16,465 nucleotides of DNA from Desulfofustis sp. (GTDB lineage Bacteria; Desulfobacterota; Desulfobulbia; Desulfobulbales; Desulfocapsaceae), in contig JAUVWB010000006.1 of the NCBI GenBank assembly GCA_030604345.1, positions 1 through 16,465 on the forward strand, written 5' to 3'. Below are positions 7,051-14,251 of this stretch, one piece after another (positions within the stretch are counted from its first letter, which is position 1; each line of letters starts with the position of its first letter). The translations under genes were made by a program, and so were the position numbers. The notes beneath the pieces were generated by a model that was not told the DNA's origin, ran no database searches, and worked only from the letters and a program-made list of their open reading frames with translations.

Positions 7051-8816
7051 GGAACCGGATGCGTTTTCGCTGCTCCACCTCTGTTCTCCTGATTCTCATC
7101 GGCCTCCTTGTCGGGCTTGGTGCTCTGGCGCTGGAGAAGTTCGAGGGGTTTGCCCGACTGAAAAACGCGCTGCAGACCACCTCGGTCGGCTCCGGGATGA
7201 TGGATTATGGTACGCTGGGGAGCATTCTTAAACGGCTCCACCTGGTCGCGCCCGAGCCCACCAACTATGAACGATTTCCCGCTGCTCATCAGTCAGATGA
7301 AGAACTTGAAGTACATGTCTTTCAAAAGAAACGGCGGGTGGAGGAATATGCCTATGGTGCCACCACAGCCCATGAACGAGCTTTTCGCTCATCGGCGGTG
7401 ATTCACAACCTGCGGCCTGATTCAAGCCAATGGCCGATTATTTCTATCGTCGTCGACGATGACTTCCTGCACGACCCAGACACCGGCATCATGGTCAACA
7501 GGGAGCAAAAGGGTGGGGAGTGGGAGAGAATTGCCGAGGTGTCTTACGCCGAACAGGGCAAAGTGCTCTTCGAGACCCATGCGGGAATCCGAATGCACGG
7601 CGGAAAACGGTTGACCACGGGCGAATTCACTCCCGGCTTTCGCCTCTATTTCCGGAGAAAGTATGGGCTTGAACAGGTACCAAACGGACTCATCCTTCCT
7701 GACCTGCCGGTCCCGCTCCGCACGGTCGTGTTGCAGACCAGCGCCTGGCCACCCGGTTACCCGCTCAATAACCCCATCGCCTATGATATCGCCCGGCAGA
7801 TCGGCTGCGAGGCACCGGAAACTCGTCTGGTCTCCATTTATCTGAACGGGAAACCATACAGTCTCGGTTTTGCCACCGAACACCTGAGCCACCGCCAATG
7901 GGGGCAACGACTCGATGGCGCAGACTACTTCTTCGTCAAATACCGCAGCAAGAACTCAGAAAGAGACCTGGTGTCCTACCGCGAGAAACTCGGTACCGCC
8001 CTCGACGAAGGGGCCATCTTGAACATGGAGCAGGTGGCAGGGCGGATGGATCTTGACAACCTCACCGCTCAGATCCTGGCCTGGGCCTTCTGCGGTACCG
8101 GAGACTATTGCCAGGGCGTAGCGGTCGGCAGGCGCGACGATCCTGCCAGCCGGCTGTTTTATCTCACCTGGGACATGGACCACAGCTTCTGGGACGGTTC
8201 TGCCCGCACCTACGGATTCGATCGCCGCCATTGGCAACAACCCGCCTTGGAGGGTTTTCTCGAGCACAAGGACAAACGTCGGATCTGCTGGCGAACATAT
8301 ATCTTCAACCGCTTGTTTTACCATGACCCTGCCTATCGGGATCATTTCCTGCAACGGTTGAACGAAACCTTGAATCACCGGCTGTCACCTTCTTTCCTGC
8401 GCGAACGGCTCGATTATTATCGGCACATGCTCGCCACTTCCGGTCAGCCGCACGCTGATTATCGGGACATGCTGAGCAGCTTCTTCGAGAACCGCTCATC
8501 TTTCATCTATGCCGAATTGCATGATCTGTTCTCGATCCCGCCGCCCTCCTCCTGTTCAATTTCCTTTCCGGAAGGTCTGGCGGTTCTCATCGACGGGTAC
8601 GAATACCGGGCTCCCTATCAGGGGTTCTATTACCCCTCCAGCCCGGTTTCGGTCACCCTCCCTGATTCACTCCCCGATTCGCTGCGGGCCGTGTGGCGGG
8701 TCAATGGAGCGCAGGTGGAGCAACCACGGCTGCAGCTTCGGCTGGACGGCAACACCGCTATAGAACTGCTCGTAGTGCCGGCCTCGACACCAGAATCGCC
8801 GGCCTCCACGCAGTGA
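7047..8816 (+). CDS. CotH-family kinase, membrane-anchored
   Basis: The product is 589 residues. The N-terminus RNRMRFRCS followed by a hydrophobic helix (11-29) is a signal anchor, so the rest should lie outside the inner membrane. Residues 174-206 (ETHAGIRMHGG ... GFRLYFRRKYG) match the CotH pattern I-R-x-R/H-G-x ... K/R-x-S-Y-R-L. LVSIYLNGKPYSLGFATEHL (261-280) is the conserved strand with its glutamate. TAQILAWAFCGTGDY (340-354) and FYLTWDMDHSFW (371-382), with D376 and D378, form the metal-binding catalytic region. CotH proteins are atypical protein kinases, first described for a Bacillus spore coat protein; some relatives perform glutamylation. The C-terminal 60 residues look like a small Ig-like domain. 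The start overlaps the preceding stop by ATGA, with GGAG upstream. The C-terminal end may be frameshifted (see findings). Confidence 0.88.
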   Translation: MRNRMRFRCSTSVLLILIGLLVGLGALALEKFEGFARLKNALQTTSVGSGMMDYGTLGSILKRLHLVAPEPTNYERFPAAHQSDEELEVHVFQKKRRVEEYAYGATTAHERAFRSSAVIHNLRPDSSQWPIISIVVDDDFLHDPDTGIMVNREQKGGEWERIAEVSYAEQGKVLFETHAGIRMHGGKRLTTGEFTPGFRLYFRRKYGLEQVPNGLILPDLPVPLRTVVLQTSAWPPGYPLNNPIAYDIARQIGCEAPETRLVSIYLNGKPYSLGFATEHLSHRQWGQRLDGADYFFVKYRSKNSERDLVSYREKLGTALDEGAILNMEQVAGRMDLDNLTAQILAWAFCGTGDYCQGVAVGRRDDPASRLFYLTWDMDHSFWDGSARTYGFDRRHWQQPALEGFLEHKDKRRICWRTYIFNRLFYHDPAYRDHFLQRLNETLNHRLSPSFLRERLDYYRHMLATSGQPHADYRDMLSSFFENRSSFIYAELHDLFSIPPPSSCSISFPEGLAVLIDGYEYRAPYQGFYYPSSPVSVTLPDSLPDSLRAVWRVNGAQVEQPRLQLRLDGNTAIELLVVPASTPESPASTQ

Positions 8817-8881
8817 ACCGCGACGATGGTACCGCTCGTGCCCGCTTCCTTGAGTTGACCGAAGGCGACACGGTATCTATC

Positions 8882-8889
8882 GTATAGGT
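8882..8889. repeat. 8-bp target site duplication, left copy
   Basis: GTATAGGT directly precedes the first base of the IS and is repeated exactly at 10225-10232 after the last base. Eight base pairs is the duplication length expected of ISL3 elements. Confidence 0.95.
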
Positions 8890-8917
8890 GGCTCTTCGTC
8901 GTTTCAAGTGGATTTGA
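8890..8917 (+). repeat. Left terminal inverted repeat of the IS
   Basis: Begins GGCTCTTCGTCGTTTCAAGT and ends GGATTTGA. It matches the right end with four mismatches in 28 bases. The transposase stop (TGA, 8906-8904) lies within it. Confidence 0.9.
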
Positions 8918-10154
8918 GCAGATTACCGACCGGTGAGGCGATCAGGTAAATCATGCTGATAAATGTCTGTGGATTCCGATACCCTCTTGCCCGAGCTTTG
9001 GCTGCCTGGAAAATGCTGTTCAAGCCCTCCAGGCGAGCATTGCTGTGGCCCGACTGCCAGCGTGATTCAATCGCTTGGCGGTGCCTGATTACCGTCTCGA
9101 TTGCGGAGATGATCGGCTTTAACATCGGTGATCTCGTCAAACCGGTCTCTGCCATGCACAGCAGAAAATTGCTTAAGCGCCACTTGGCGGCCTGTGGAGT
9201 TGCTGCTCTTCGTACCCAGCGCAACCGCTCTTTTACCCGCCAGGCGATGGCCGTGAAAAAGTCCATCGACTCGAGTTCTGCCAGGGCCTGCCGTTCATTC
9301 TCGCTGAGGGTGGTGGATTCCTCGTTTTTCAAGACGGCCCACCGTGTTGCCTTTGGCAACCGCTTCTTCCTGGCCTCCAAGACACGGACTCTGTTAACCG
9401 CCTTGGTGAAGATTTGCACGACATGGAACCAATCGACCGTGATCTCTGCCGCAGAGAAATGCTTCTTGATACCGGATAGAAACGGCCTGGACATATCGCA
9501 CGTCACTTCCAGGATATTGTCGGCAGAGCCACCGTGCTCGGCGAGGAAACGCTTGAAGTGGCGAATCGTGTCCTGGCCTTTACCGGGGACGGCGAAAACG
9601 ACCGGATTCTTTTGCTGGTCCAGGTCGATGAACACGGTCACATAGTTGTGTCGTTTCTTTGCCGAGGTTTCATCAAGACCAATGGCTTTGAGTTCACTCA
9701 GATCTAGTTTTGCCAGGCTTTCCGAGACGTAATGAGACACGATGCGCCACAGCTTTTTATCAGGGATCTGGATGATCCGGGCCGCAGCCAGTACCGGCAT
9801 CTCGCGCACCAGCAAGAGTGCGGCTTGCTCGAACAGCAGGGTGAACTTGCTGCCCGTGCGCGCCCAGGGCACGGTGATTCTTTGGACCCCATGGTTGTTG
9901 CACATGATCCGCGGCACGTCGGCAGTGATATAACAGTGGTGCTGGAAGAAGTTGAGATGCCGCCAGGTCATTTCCTTGAAGTCATGGGCTTTGCACAATT
10001 CTCCGCACTCAGGGCAGGGAAACCTGCTCCCTCGTGGAGCGGCCAGGGTGATCCGCAGTTCATGGGGCGTGCACTCGGTGTTCAGCGTTTGACCGGTGAT
10101 TTCCCAGGGTTTCTCTACTCCAAGGCCTAATGCTATGATATCGTTACCGTTCAT
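8904..10154 (-). CDS. ISL3-family DDE transposase
   Basis: This 416-residue protein has the usual length for the family. An N-terminal zinc-binding-like region has CPECGELC and a later CNNHG (residues about 48-90), followed by a helix-turn-helix-like stretch ending in LWRIVSHYVSESL. The DDE catalytic domain shows AIGLDETSAKK (first Asp), VTCDMSRPFLSGI (second Asp, usual form D-M) and NARLEGLNSIFQAAKARARGYRN (Glu), the most conserved stretch of ISL3 transposases. An inserted helical region lies between the second Asp and the Glu. The start at 10154 is supported by GAGGAG, with a spacing that fits a strong ribosome-binding site. That site is itself part of the right-end palindrome. All catalytic residues are present and there is no frameshift, so the enzyme is probably active. 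Confidence 0.95.
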   Translation of the reverse strand: MNGNDIIALGLGVEKPWEITGQTLNTECTPHELRITLAAPRGSRFPCPECGELCKAHDFKEMTWRHLNFFQHHCYITADVPRIMCNNHGVQRITVPWARTGSKFTLLFEQAALLLVREMPVLAAARIIQIPDKKLWRIVSHYVSESLAKLDLSELKAIGLDETSAKKRHNYVTVFIDLDQQKNPVVFAVPGKGQDTIRHFKRFLAEHGGSADNILEVTCDMSRPFLSGIKKHFSAAEITVDWFHVVQIFTKAVNRVRVLEARKKRLPKATRWAVLKNEESTTLSENERQALAELESMDFFTAIAWRVKERLRWVRRAATPQAAKWRLSNFLLCMAETGLTRSPMLKPIISAIETVIRHRQAIESRWQSGHSNARLEGLNSIFQAAKARARGYRNPQTFISMIYLIASPVGNLLKST

Positions 10155-10160
10155 GCGTTT

Positions 10161-10222
10161 CTCCTCGCGATTTCGTGTGGATTTGATCTTATGATATCAA
10201 ATCCACACGAAATGACGAGGAG
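10161..10222. repeat. Long palindrome at the right IS end covering the transposase ribosome-binding site
   Basis: Two perfect 18-bp arms (10170-10187 and 10196-10213, core ATTTCGTGTGGATTTGAT) flank an 8-base loop. After a 2-base mismatch the pairing continues for 7 bp (CTCCTCG 10161-10167 with CGAGGAG 10216-10222). The outer arm is the terminal inverted repeat. The inner arm contains, on the minus strand, the GAGGAG that precedes the transposase ATG. Confidence 0.9.
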
Positions 10223-10224
10223 CC
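10197..10224 (-). repeat. Right terminal inverted repeat of the IS
   Basis: Read inward from 10224 it begins GGCTCCTCGTCATTTCGTGT and ends GGATTTGA. It pairs with the left end at 24 of 28 positions and is also the outer arm of the palindrome at 10161-10222. Confidence 0.9.
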
Positions 10225-10232
10225 GTATAGGT
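10225..10232. repeat. 8-bp target site duplication, right copy
   Basis: GTATAGGT, identical to 8882-8889. Its last two to three bases also form part of a small inverted repeat, GGTTAC/GTAACC (10230-10247), in the original target. Confidence 0.95.
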
Positions 10233-10325
10233 TACGTCTCAGTAACCCGCCAACGCCCGAGCAGAGCGAGACTTCTCCCGCTTTCTGAATAACCGGACGC
10301 AATCTACCAGCAAGGAGCCATCACC

Positions 10326-10838
10326 ATGAAACATCGCCTTATTGCACCTATGGTCCTTTTTTTCGTGTCAACGGGATTTTTGCTGTCGTGTCAACCCCTG
10401 TCCAGTTTCTACGTGGGCAAGCACTACGACCCCGCCACCACCATCCCGCTGGCGCTTCCGGGTCCCCAGGAAGGGACCTGGGAGAATTTCGAAATGAGTA
10501 TTTCCTACCGGTATCAGGCCGGCGAGGTATTCTCCGTTACCGGGACCGCTCTACTCGGCCGCCATTACCGTGATCTGTACCAATGGGTACAACAGATGGA
10601 TCTTTATCTGTTCCTGCTCGATGACAGGGCCCGGGTCCTGACAACCGAAAGAATCGTCCAACTGGCCGGGGTGGACGCCCAGTCAACCTTTCCTTTTGCA
10701 GTAGAGATGGCGCTGCCGTTACCGGCAGAAGCAAGCCAGATCGCGTTCGGCTACGACGTGCGCGTCTCCGGCAGTGATCCTGATCCTTCCGGTGGATCGG
10801 CCTGGTTTTACAAGTTGCCGTTAGCCAGTCGTCCCTGA
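10326..10838 (+). CDS. Small outer-membrane-type lipoprotein of unknown function
   Basis: The product is 170 residues. MKHRLIAPMVLFFVSTGFLLSC is a lipoprotein signal peptide with lipobox LLSC and Cys22. Residue +2 is Gln rather than Asp, so Lol-dependent transfer to the outer membrane is expected. The mature part is short and rich in predicted beta strands (for example SISYRYQAGEVFSVTGTALL) and ends in a tryptophan-containing FYKL segment; I recognise no family. AAGGAG lies 10 bases before the ATG at 10326, a good ribosome-binding site. Without the IS the gene would start about 166 bp after the CotH stop on the same strand. It could therefore have been the fifth gene of that operon, or a separate gene. 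It ends just before a strong hairpin terminator. Confidence 0.85.
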   Translation: MKHRLIAPMVLFFVSTGFLLSCQPLSSFYVGKHYDPATTIPLALPGPQEGTWENFEMSISYRYQAGEVFSVTGTALLGRHYRDLYQWVQQMDLYLFLLDDRARVLTTERIVQLAGVDAQSTFPFAVEMALPLPAEASQIAFGYDVRVSGSDPDPSGGSAWFYKLPLASRP

Positions 10839-10855
10839 AAAGTTCGGGGTAAAAA

Positions 10856-10883
10856 AAAGCCCGCTGCCGGAGCAGCGGGCTTT
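10856..10883 (-). terminator. Rho-independent terminator, mainly for the porin gene
   Basis: A perfect 12-bp stem (AAAGCCCGCTGC, 10856-10867, with 10872-10883) encloses the 4-base loop CGGA. On the minus strand it is followed by a run of eight T, ideal for ending the porin transcript 25 bp past its stop. On the plus strand only TTT follows, so it may also stop the lipoprotein transcript less efficiently. Confidence 0.92.
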
Positions 10884-10908
10884 GTGAAGATACTACTAAA
10901 AATCAGGA

Positions 10909-12132
10909 TTAGAAGGTCACGAAGAGACCAACACCGGCCTGGAAGTCATCGGCGTCTTCACCTTCGATCTCGGCGCTCAGGTACTGAACCTGTGCCTGCA
11001 GACTGGTGTTTGCCATAACTTCGTAGCTGGCACCGGCTGCCACGGCGATGGCGTCGGCATCAACGATATCATCGTCCTCTACGGTCAGGTAACCGACGGA
11101 AGCACCAACATTCAGGGCATCGCTCAGCTTGGCGAAGGCCTTCAGGGTAGCACCCATCACACCAGCGCCAGCGCCGGTCCAGTCAAACGGACGACCAAGC
11201 GCGATCTGCTCGTTATCCAATTTGGTGCCGACATCCCATACCGGGTCAAAACCGTCGAAGTCACCGGTGGCGCCGTTGCCCAGGTTAACATACTGGAATT
11301 CGTTATCATCAGCAGCCTGAGCATACCACAGAGCCGGCTGAATGGTGACGGTGTCGGTGACGGCCAGGTTGGCGGCCAACCAGCCCTGAATTCCGGTAGC
11401 ATCGGTGGTGGCGTCGTGATCGCCGGTGAAGAAGTTGACCTCACCGAGGATGGTAGCCATGCCGAGACCAGCGGAAGCGAAGGCGCCGAATGCATAGACA
11501 TCGCGATCAACAAAGGTGTCTCCACCGGTATAACCGGCAGCGAAGAACTCGGTTTTTACGTTCTCACCGAAGGACGGAGAAACGGAAACACCATACAGCA
11601 GGGCATCATCGGCGTCCTGGGCGGCAACGGCCGGAGTTGTCGCGGTGGCAACAACGGTGCCATCGTCATCAAGCATGAAGAAGGCTTTTACCGGAACAGC
11701 TCCTTTCACGTTGATCACGATACCGTTATCCTGGGCGTTCACCGCAGAAGTCGGGCTGAAGGCTGCATATACCAGACCAGCCTGGATATTGAACATGCCC
11801 TGGGTCAGATCGATATAAGCGCGGTCCCATTGCATGGAGTTGCCGTCGGCAGGAATACGGCCAGAACCGAAACCATCATAGCGACCCCATACCGCTTCCG
11901 TGGCATCCATACGGAAGACCACGTTGACATTCTCAGCGGCCTTGATTTTACCCATGATGCGCATACGCTGATCGGCATAAGCATCGTCACGACCGGACGT
12001 ATCCTCGTCTACCACCCAACCACGAACGCGCATTTCACCGCTCAGGCTAAGGCGTTCTTCAGCAATCGCCGGTACGGCTGCAAGACCAACCAGAACCGGC
12101 ACTGCAACAAGCGCTTTCATCATTTTTTTCAT
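10909..12132 (-). CDS. Outer-membrane beta-barrel porin
   Basis: The product is 407 residues. The start at 12132 is fixed by GGAGG (12144-12140) seven bases upstream and by the signal peptide MKKMMKALVAVPVLVGLAAV...AIA, cut before EE at residue 25. The mature protein begins RLSLSGEMRVRGW and has alternating amphipathic strands throughout, with few cysteines and many acidic loops (DEDTSGRDDAYADQ, VEDDDIVDADA). It ends in VGLFVTF, with the C-terminal Phe recognised by the Bam machinery. Strand patterns such as QMRIMGKIKAAENVNVVFRMDA resemble the major porins of sulfate-reducing deltaproteobacteria. It should form a diffusion channel; the substrate is unknown. A strong promoter, a structured leader and a strong terminator suggest a highly expressed single gene. 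Confidence 0.88.
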   Translation of the reverse strand: MKKMMKALVAVPVLVGLAAVPAIAEERLSLSGEMRVRGWVVDEDTSGRDDAYADQRMRIMGKIKAAENVNVVFRMDATEAVWGRYDGFGSGRIPADGNSMQWDRAYIDLTQGMFNIQAGLVYAAFSPTSAVNAQDNGIVINVKGAVPVKAFFMLDDDGTVVATATTPAVAAQDADDALLYGVSVSPSFGENVKTEFFAAGYTGGDTFVDRDVYAFGAFASAGLGMATILGEVNFFTGDHDATTDATGIQGWLAANLAVTDTVTIQPALWYAQAADDNEFQYVNLGNGATGDFDGFDPVWDVGTKLDNEQIALGRPFDWTGAGAGVMGATLKAFAKLSDALNVGASVGYLTVEDDDIVDADAIAVAAGASYEVMANTSLQAQVQYLSAEIEGEDADDFQAGVGLFVTF

Positions 12133-12165
12133 TGTTTTTCCTCCAAAACGGGGGGTTTTCGTTGC

Positions 12166-12181
12166 GCCCACCGCAGTGGGC
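12166..12181 (-). promoter_or_regulatory. Hairpin in the porin leader
   Basis: GCCCAC (12166-12171) and GTGGGC (12176-12181) form a perfect 6-bp stem with a 4-base loop. It lies about 20 bp upstream of the porin ribosome-binding site in the predicted mRNA leader of roughly 135 nt. It may stabilise the message or take part in post-transcriptional control. It is not followed by a T-run, so it is not a terminator, and I recognise no riboswitch class. Confidence 0.5.
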
Positions 12182-12272
12182 CTTACCAATCTTCTCTGTC
12201 TCCACTTCCCGGTTGGTGCGCCGCCTGCGCCGCCTGGACGCCTACAATGGAGGCCCGGAAATTACTAATGAA

Positions 12273-12301
12273 TCTATATACCCGACCCCCCACCATGTCA
12301 A
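12273..12301 (-). promoter_or_regulatory. Strong sigma70 promoter of the porin gene
   Basis: On the minus strand a perfect -35, TTGACA (12296-12301), is separated by exactly 17 bp from TATAGA (12273-12278), a four-of-six match. Transcription would start near 12266. The spacer is G-rich. Directly upstream of the -35 lies an A/T palindrome (12303-12327) in the position of an UP element. Confidence 0.8.
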
Positions 12302-12302
12302 G

Positions 12303-12327
12303 TTTTTTTTACCTTTAGTAAAAAAAA
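12303..12327. promoter_or_regulatory. A/T-only palindrome next to the porin -35: UP element or operator
   Basis: TTTTTTTTAC (12303-12312) and GTAAAAAAAA (12318-12327) are perfect 10-bp arms with a 5-base gap, ending one base from the -35. A-tracts here would bind the RNA polymerase alpha subunit; the perfect symmetry also fits a dimeric regulator or an H-NS-like or IHF-like protein. Confidence 0.5.
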
Positions 12328-12434
12328 TTATACTGGCAGGGTCGTTCCGTTTCCCACCGAAAAACAACCTGCTGCCCCATCGCATGAACGTCTCGGTACA
12401 CAAGAGGCCGATTCGACGTCATCGATTGCGGCCG

Positions 12435-14141
12435 CTATTGAACCATTTTCATCTCATAGGCCAGAATCCGGGTGTTGTCCCCGCCCGGTAAAAATCGGCG
12501 CCACAGGGCTTTCTCCGGCAGCTGCGCGACGTACAAACGGTTAAGCGCCGTCGCCCCATCCACCTCTGGACCGGCCTTCGGTTCAAAGACATAGTCGGCC
12601 ACATAGCCGGGAATATGATTGGTCCGCCATAATTCACGCAAGCCGCCCCCTTGCCAACTCAAGCAGGCCACCGAACCGCCGTCGAAAGTACGCATGTTCG
12701 GCAGGTACTTGCTGATGACGTCCACCTCGTTGGTGACCACAACGACCTCCGGCAACCCGTCGCCGGTGATATCTTTAACATCCAATCGTCCGGGAATATA
12801 AACAAGTTGAGGAATATCCTGCTCGCGGCCGCTGTCGAAGGTACCCGGCTCCTCGTCGTTGGCCAGCGGCGGCCCGAAATAGCTGAGACTGCCGCCATAA
12901 TTGGCGTTACTGACCCAGATTAGATTCTGGTCCTGGTCATAGAGGAGCAACCGTTGCTGACGGTCGACCAGGGCCGTTTCAATGGCGTTATCGCCGTTGA
13001 AATCGGCAAAAACGAAATCAAACAGATTGGTGCCGAGCGGCAGCGGAACCCGTCCGGTCCGTTCCAGGCGACCGGATTGTCGATCCAACTGCAGCTGATA
13101 GACACCGGGGGACAGATAGAGATCGGCGGCCTCGCTACTGGCTCGCTGACCGACCAGTACCATCCCTTTGCCCGGCCAGGACAACGGCCGGATGTACCAG
13201 TCCAGCCGCTCATGCACCGGCTGCAAAGAAGCTGAGCCATCCCAGGAAAAAATCGCCGAAGCTGCGGAACGCCCGATATTTCCCGAGACAAAAAGCAGCG
13301 ATGACGATTCTTCTTCCAAGCGTGCGATATTGATCACATGAATTTTCATGGTCACCGGTAATTCATACTCGGCTACCTGTTGAAATCGTTGTTCTGCAAA
13401 GTGAAAGACCAACAGCTTGTAGCGAGACGCCACCACCAGATCGGCAACACCGTCCCCGTCGAGATCCCCCAAGGCCATGGACTCCACGTCAATCGGCAAC
13501 GGCGAACTACGGCGCACCCCGCGCGACTGGAATCGTTCGTCCTGTTCACCGAAAAGCGTTGTACCGCTATACAGTCCCTTTTTATAATCACGTTCGGGGT
13601 GGGGGGTCTGAAAGGCATCCGCGGGCTTTACGGTGGCCTGATCTCCTGCAACCGGCGATTCGGCAACCGCTTTGAGGCGGATTCCGATATCGCCGGCCAA
13701 GGCCGTGACGGCCGGCAAGACGGCATCGATTTCACCCACCGTAAAACCGAGTTCCTGCGGTTGATCCGCCGTGCTCGCATAAAGCTTGAGATCAACACGA
13801 ATATCCGGACCACTGGAGATGATAGCCCCTTTTGCCAGCCAGTTCGCCTGATAGCGCTGCAACACCTGTCGATGGTCACCAGCCAGTACTTGCTTGCTGA
13901 TCAGCTCTTGCTCCGTGCCATCGAGGGCCGGAGCAATCACCGTGATCGCCTCCTGACGCGCCAACCGGCTGGTCAGCATCTGCCGAACCGCATCATCGAG
14001 ATAGTGCAACGGCCCGGCCTCGGTGGCGGTAAAAGGCAGCAACAGAACCGTCTGGGAATCTTGCCCTTCTTCAGCCTGGAGGAGCGACCAGGAGCAGATC
14101 ACGATGATCATGCTGATCAATCCTTGGAAAACCATTCTCAT
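12435..14141 (-). CDS. Exported protein with TolB-like N-terminus and FG-GAP repeats
   Basis: The product is 568 residues from ATG 14141, preceded by AGGTG; a second in-frame ATG at 14135 is possible. The signal peptide runs to about residue 23 (SWSLLQA|EE). Residues 31-160 begin VLLLPFTATEAGPLHYLDDAVRQMLTSRLA. This resembles the N-terminal domain of TolB-like or FlgO/CsgG-related periplasmic proteins, which open with VLPF followed by a helix of the form L-x-x-x-L. After a linker come FG-GAP/VCBS-type calcium-binding repeats: DLDGDGVADLVV (226-237), ADFNGDNAIETALV (379-392) and DITGDGLPEVVVV (458-470). A seven-bladed propeller is likely. The function is unknown; the architecture suggests a secreted or periplasmic scaffold. 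It is divergent from the small outer-membrane protein at 14408. No terminator follows it. Confidence 0.85.
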   Translation of the reverse strand: MRMVFQGLISMIIVICSWSLLQAEEGQDSQTVLLLPFTATEAGPLHYLDDAVRQMLTSRLARQEAITVIAPALDGTEQELISKQVLAGDHRQVLQRYQANWLAKGAIISSGPDIRVDLKLYASTADQPQELGFTVGEIDAVLPAVTALAGDIGIRLKAVAESPVAGDQATVKPADAFQTPHPERDYKKGLYSGTTLFGEQDERFQSRGVRRSSPLPIDVESMALGDLDGDGVADLVVASRYKLLVFHFAEQRFQQVAEYELPVTMKIHVINIARLEEESSSLLFVSGNIGRSAASAIFSWDGSASLQPVHERLDWYIRPLSWPGKGMVLVGQRASSEAADLYLSPGVYQLQLDRQSGRLERTGRVPLPLGTNLFDFVFADFNGDNAIETALVDRQQRLLLYDQDQNLIWVSNANYGGSLSYFGPPLANDEEPGTFDSGREQDIPQLVYIPGRLDVKDITGDGLPEVVVVTNEVDVISKYLPNMRTFDGGSVACLSWQGGGLRELWRTNHIPGYVADYVFEPKAGPEVDGATALNRLYVAQLPEKALWRRFLPGGDNTRILAYEMKMVQ

Positions 14142-14251
14142 AGTGCACCTGTAAAGGAAACGAGCTTTTAAGGATAGAGAGCCCACTAACGGGATAGCAT
14201 CGGAAAGAAAATGTGATGTTAATGCATCTCCTGCAGAACTGCAACAAAAGC

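Larger units (their letters stand above)
8890..10224 (-). mobile_element. Complete ISL3-family insertion sequence, 1335 bp
   Basis: The element is bounded by 28-bp imperfect inverted repeats (8890-8917 and 10197-10224) that match at 24 of 28 positions. They begin GGCTCTTCGTC on the left and GGCTCCTCGTC on the right, and share GTGGATTTGA at the inner end. An exact 8-bp duplication flanks it. It carries a single intact transposase gene reading leftward, whose stop codon lies inside the left repeat. No passenger gene is present. It sits between the CotH gene and the lipoprotein gene and breaks no obvious coding region. Intact ends, an intact transposase and a perfect duplication suggest a fairly recent insertion. 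Confidence 0.95.

Noticed and set aside
8953..9645. 230-codon plus-strand frame inside the IS
   Set aside because: Antisense to the intact DDE transposase. ISL3 elements of this size carry one gene.
11416..12318. 300-codon plus-strand frame opposite the porin
   Set aside because: Antisense to a gene with signal peptide, ribosome-binding site, promoter and terminator. The product is low-complexity and its end runs through the porin promoter.
12303..12327. A/T palindrome read as a terminator of the FG-GAP gene
   Set aside because: The stem is almost only A-T pairs, too weak for rho-independent termination, and it sits directly against a perfect -35.
13380..14171. 263-codon plus-strand frame opposite the FG-GAP gene
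   Set aside because: Shadow of a GC-rich coding region. The FG-GAP repeats on the minus strand are clear, while the plus frame shows no domain.
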